From Pseudoalteromonas rubra (lineage in GTDB: Bacteria; Pseudomonadota; Gammaproteobacteria; Enterobacterales; Alteromonadaceae), in assembly GCF_005886805.2 (NCBI RefSeq), contig NZ_CP045429.1:248001-312000 (forward strand): 64,000 nt of DNA, given 5' to 3'. The notes under the pieces were generated by a model. The model saw only the letters and a program-made list of their open reading frames with translations, was not told where the DNA came from and searched no databases. Positions 61,409 through 64,000 of the stretch are shown in pieces. Each line of letters begins with the position of its first letter. Position 1 is the stretch's first letter. The position numbers were made by a program, and so were the translations under genes.

Positions 61409-61984
61409 TTATCCGGTAAAGAGTTGTAGTGTGATCTGCACTTCGTCTGACTCAAACTCGGCGACGCCCTCATAGCCTTCGATATTGTAATTAAAGCTGA
61501 AAAAGCGCCTTAGCCACAGGTCATCCTGGTTCTCTTTTAATACATCAATAGAAATATCCATCAGGCTTTCCGCGACATTCATCCCAACAGCAAACAAAGG
61601 GTTTGCTGCCGCAGCTGCTACAGTGCGAGTGAGCTCGCCAAATGCCGTAGTTTTTCTGACTTTTGCCATGAGCTTAGCTGTACTGCGGATGTCACTGTCA
61701 TCTTCCAATACGGCAATATGCGCATCCAGAAAACGGGGGATCTGACCGGCCCGGTTACGATAAATTGTGTAACCAGCAGGGCCAAAGCTGATGGTGCCGC
61801 CTTCACTGACTGGCATCACATTGAGTTCCATATTAAATGCATGATCCGCGACCCCGTCGCTTACTGCACTGAACACTTTGATCTCAAACTTGCGCTCACT
61901 GAGTAACTTGTCCACCAGGCCCAGCGATTTAACGTGAATAGACATGATACGCAGTTCGACATCGGTAAACATTTGATTAGGCAT
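61409..61984 (-). CDS. Hypothetical protein
   Basis: 191 residues, family not recognised. No signal peptide; a moderately hydrophobic alanine-rich segment (about 112-128, ELTRTVAAAAANPLFAVG) is the only possible membrane-associated part. The N-terminal half has beta-strand-like alternation with DVELRIMSIHVKSLGLVDKL. It is encoded convergently with the YbaK gene (13-bp gap) and is preceded by 150 bp and a tRNA. Confidence 0.6.
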   Translation of the reverse strand: MPNQMFTDVELRIMSIHVKSLGLVDKLLSERKFEIKVFSAVSDGVADHAFNMELNVMPVSEGGTISFGPAGYTIYRNRAGQIPRFLDAHIAVLEDDSDIRSTAKLMAKVRKTTAFGELTRTVAAAAANPLFAVGMNVAESLMDISIDVLKENQDDLWLRRFFSFNYNIEGYEGVAEFESDEVQITLQLFTG

Positions 61985-62136
61985 GATTAAAGTCCTTTGA
62001 TATGCAATGGTATTAGCATACTTGGAACCAGATTGGGGCGCTATGGTTTTTGCTTGTAAGGTAAATTATTTGAGAATAATAAAAATCACATTGAGAGGTG
62101 GAAGTTTACTACAGAAGTATAATTGCGGAGGAAAAA

Positions 62137-62213
62137 TGGTGGCCCCACCTGGACTTGAACCAGGGACCTACCGATTATGAGTCGGGTGCTCTAACCAACT
62201 GAGCTATAGGGCC
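62137..62213 (-). tRNA. ileX: tRNA-Ile2 (CAU anticodon, lysidine type)
   Basis: 77-base cloverleaf with encoded CCA on the minus strand. Acceptor GGCCCTA pairs with the TGGGGCC end (one mismatch), anticodon arm CCGACTCATAATCGG with CAT, T-arm CCTGG-TTCAAGT-CCAGG. The body matches E. coli ileX (decoding AUA after lysidine at C34), not elongator or initiator methionine tRNA. Confidence 0.88.
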
Positions 62214-62283
62214 ATTTTCAAATTGTAGTGCTCAATAAATTCATCCATGAAGCAAGATCCTGTCGGCGTCCTGCCTCCACCTC

Positions 62284-62315
62284 AACAAGCTGCGAAGCGG
62301 TGCTTCGGTCTTGTT
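62284..62315. repeat. Hairpin between tRNA-Ile and the tRNA fragment
   Basis: Outer arms AACAAG (62284-62289) and CTTGTT (62310-62315), inner arms CGAAGC and GCTTCG, 3-base loop. It joins directly to the truncated tRNA copy at 62320. Confidence 0.6.
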
Positions 62316-62319
62316 TCGC

Positions 62320-62338
62320 CCAACTGAGCTATAGGGCC
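62320..62338 (-). pseudogene. Truncated tRNA-Ile2 5' fragment
   Basis: GGCCCTATAGCTCAGTTGG is identical to the first 19 bases of the intact tRNA-Ile, ending at the D-loop GG. The tRNA upstream flank is duplicated too: ATTGTAGTGCTC occurs before both. The rest of the 62214-62544 interval has no gene; it contains only these remnants and AT-rich sequence. Confidence 0.8.
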
Positions 62339-62544
62339 ATTTTTTTAGATTGTAGTGCTCACTAAATTGAGCATACTCTTTAGCAGAGACCTAAAAAGCG
62401 CTGGCAGTATAAAAATTTTTAACAGGCTTGTCACTAGCAAAAGAGGAAAAAGTCGCACATATCTGATTCAATTGCTTAATAAAAAGCCAAACCAATGCGC
62501 TAAGCCTGTTTCTTTATTCGGTTCGTGCGCTTTACATCTGTGAG

Positions 62545-62910
62545 TTAGATCCAGACATCGTTTTGTGCGGTGAGTGAGCTGTCGGCATCTCCGGTGTTGA
62601 CGACTCCTTTGGGTTCGACAATCAATACCTGACACTCTTGCTCGGCATAGGGTTTGTGCTCTACGCCCTTGGGCACAACCAGCATGTTACCTTCTTTCAG
62701 ATGCTCTGTGCGCTCCCGAAAGGCTATGTGCATCTCACCGGATAGCACAATGAACACTTCGTCGGTATCGGGATGATCGTGCCAGACAAATTCGCCCTGA
62801 AGTTTCACCAGTTTGAACTGATAGTCGTTCATTTCAGCAATGACTTTAGGGCTCCAGTGCTCTGAAAATAGCGCCAGCTTTTCGGCAAAATTGATCGTAG
62901 CGTGTGACAT
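62545..62910 (-). CDS. Cupin-domain protein
   Basis: 121-residue single-domain cupin. Motif 1, GEFVWHDHPDTDEVFIVLSGEMHI (about residues 35-58), carries two histidines and a glutamate; motif 2, PKGVEHKPYAEQEC (about 79-92), supplies the third histidine. Metal-binding is expected; substrate unknown. It lies upstream of cysQ and reads the same way, with a 63-bp gap. Confidence 0.85.
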   Translation of the reverse strand: MSHATINFAEKLALFSEHWSPKVIAEMNDYQFKLVKLQGEFVWHDHPDTDEVFIVLSGEMHIAFRERTEHLKEGNMLVVPKGVEHKPYAEQECQVLIVEPKGVVNTGDADSSLTAQNDVWI

Positions 62911-62973
62911 AGTATTTCCTTATGGTGACGGGCGTGAGAAGCAAGCCTTATCCGGGTGGATAAGGCTCAGAGA

Positions 62974-63741
62974 TTAGTTGAGTCGTGAAACCACAAAGTA
63001 GGGGTTCAGATAAGACTCTTTTTGATTGTATAGCAGTGGGCTGCCGTCCAGCTGGGTAACGGTTGCACCGGCGATTTTCGCGACTGCGTGTCCTGCACCG
63101 GTATCCCACTCACTGGTTGGGCCTAAACGGGGGTAGACATCAGCAGCACTTTCAGCGACCAGACACAGTTTTAATGAACTGCCTTTTGGCACCATGTTCA
63201 CATCGTCAAACTGTGTGAGATACTCAGCTAAATCAGGTGATGGGTGAGAGCGTGAGCCAACCACCTGGATGGTGCCCTGGTTGGCTATACGGGTGACTTT
63301 CAGCTCAATGCGTGCTTCGTCACACTCTTTAAAAGCACCGATGCTGTTGGCAGCGAAGTAACTCACGTTCAGTGCCGGTGCATGGACCACGCCCATGACG
63401 GGTTCGCCATTTTCAATTAAGGCGATGTTGACCGTGAACTCACCGTTTTTCTTAATAAACTCCTTAGTGCCGTCGATGGGGTCGACCAGCCAGTAACGTT
63501 GCCAGGTCTGGCGTTCCTGCCAGCTGATCTCTGCGCTTTCCTCACTGAGGATCGGTAAATCCGGGGTAAGGGCTTTCAGACCCGCTGTGATCACGTCATT
63601 AGCGGCTAAGTCGGCGTCGGTCACCGGGCTTTTGTCGTCTTTGTACTCTACGTTAAAGTCTTTGGCATAGATGGTGAGGATCTTGTCTCCGGCGCGTCGT
63701 GCCAGATTCACTATCTCCTCGAGTAAGTCGGTGTCGTTCAT
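62974..63741 (-). CDS. cysQ: 3'(2'),5'-bisphosphate nucleotidase
   Basis: Magnesium-dependent phosphatase that removes 3'-phosphoadenosine 5'-phosphate, the by-product of sulfate assimilation. 255 residues with the inositol monophosphatase family motifs: EES (about 67-69) in ILSEESAEI, DPIDGTKEF (about 87-95) and WDTGAGHAVAKIAGA (about 209-223). It follows cysC on the same strand by 15 bp. Confidence 0.95.
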   Translation of the reverse strand: MNDTDLLEEIVNLARRAGDKILTIYAKDFNVEYKDDKSPVTDADLAANDVITAGLKALTPDLPILSEESAEISWQERQTWQRYWLVDPIDGTKEFIKKNGEFTVNIALIENGEPVMGVVHAPALNVSYFAANSIGAFKECDEARIELKVTRIANQGTIQVVGSRSHPSPDLAEYLTQFDDVNMVPKGSSLKLCLVAESAADVYPRLGPTSEWDTGAGHAVAKIAGATVTQLDGSPLLYNQKESYLNPYFVVSRLN

Positions 63742-63756
63742 GGTTTTTCCTTGGTA

Positions 63757-64000
63757 CTACAGATGGATTATCTCGCGCTGTTGTAGATACGCTACCAGCT
63801 GTTGCACCGATTGGTCCAGACTATTTTCACCGGTATTAATGCGGATCTCCGGGTTTTTTGGTGGCTCATAGTCAGAGTCTATGCCAGTAAAGTGTTTGAT
63901 CTCACCGGCACGGGCTTTTTTATATAACCCTTTTGGATCGCGTTGTTCACACACCTCCAGCGGTGTATCCAGATACACTTCAATAAACTCGGCCTCTTCA
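63757..64000 (-). CDS. cysC: Adenylylsulfate kinase, C-terminal part (cut by window edge)
   Basis: Phosphorylates APS to PAPS. The visible 80 C-terminal residues include [36 protein letters not shown] and IDSDYEPP, a pattern typical of CysC. The N-terminal P-loop is outside the window. Directly upstream of cysQ. Confidence 0.92.
   Translation of the reverse strand, partial: EEAEFIEVYLDTPLEVCEQRDPKGLYKKARAGEIKHFTGIDSDYEPPKNPEIRINTGENSLDQSVQQLVAYLQQREIIHL

Noticed and set aside
62355..62543. 62-codon plus-strand frame in the gap after the tRNA-Ile fragment
   Set aside because: AT-rich, no ribosome site, no recognisable features; treated as intergenic.

Overview
The window is a gammaproteobacterial chromosome segment, most likely from Pseudoalteromonas or a close marine relative in the Alteromonadales. 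This is inferred from gene order and protein character; no search was run. Supporting orders are mrcA/pilMNOPQ-aroK-aroB-damX-dam-rpe-gph-trpS, sthA next to fabR, pabA near argD-astA-astD, orn divergent from rsgA-psd beside a glycine tRNA cluster, and rpsF-priB-rpsR-rplI followed by dnaB-alr. Most of the window is core housekeeping sequence with short lineage-specific insertions.

Layout. 0-5.4 kb: start of a penicillin-binding protein 1A gene and the divergent type IV pilus assembly operon pilMNOPQ. 5.5-12.7 kb: shikimate pathway (aroK, aroB), cell division/SPOR protein damX, DNA adenine methylase, two small genes around a palindromic element, then rpe-gph-trpS. 12.7-21.2 kb is accessory in character: an S24-type repressor, a secreted M43-like metalloprotease lipoprotein, an AraC regulator facing an MFS transporter, a GH97 glycosidase, and a cupredoxin/outer-membrane barrel pair. 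21.2-26.4 kb: transhydrogenase, fatty acid desaturase with its FabR repressor and a clear FabR operator, pabA and an HDOD protein. 26.7-35.6 kb: arginine catabolism (argD/astC-astA-astD), OsmC, SpeD, a TonB receptor, a thioesterase and a META lipoprotein.

35.6-42.6 kb: a TPP riboswitch controls thiC-thiO-thiS-thiG-thiDE-thiF, a complete route to thiamine phosphate using oxygen-dependent glycine oxidase rather than ThiH. Directly behind thiF, before the shared terminator, lies a 57-codon gene whose product has the layout of a double-glycine-leader RiPP/bacteriocin precursor with a four-cysteine core. It is the best candidate here for an undescribed system. 42.6-48 kb: psd, rsgA, orn, an array of five identical tRNA-Gly(GCC) genes interleaved with degenerate tRNA-like hairpin repeats, and the rpsF ribosomal operon. 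48.3-51.9 kb: a minor pilin cluster (pilE-like, fimT, pilV, pilW, an enlarged pilX-like gene) without an adjacent pilY1. 52-54 kb: an ECF sigma/putative anti-sigma/DUF4097 operon. 54-64 kb: dnaB, alr, yjbQ, cheX, zur, a GGDEF-EAL protein, a YbaK protein, tRNA-Ile(CAU) with a truncated duplicate, a cupin, cysQ and the end of cysC.

The degenerate tRNA-Gly copies and the tRNA-Ile fragment break off at the same point, the D-loop GG, and then run into hairpin-forming sequence. This shared structure is the second most unusual signal in the window.
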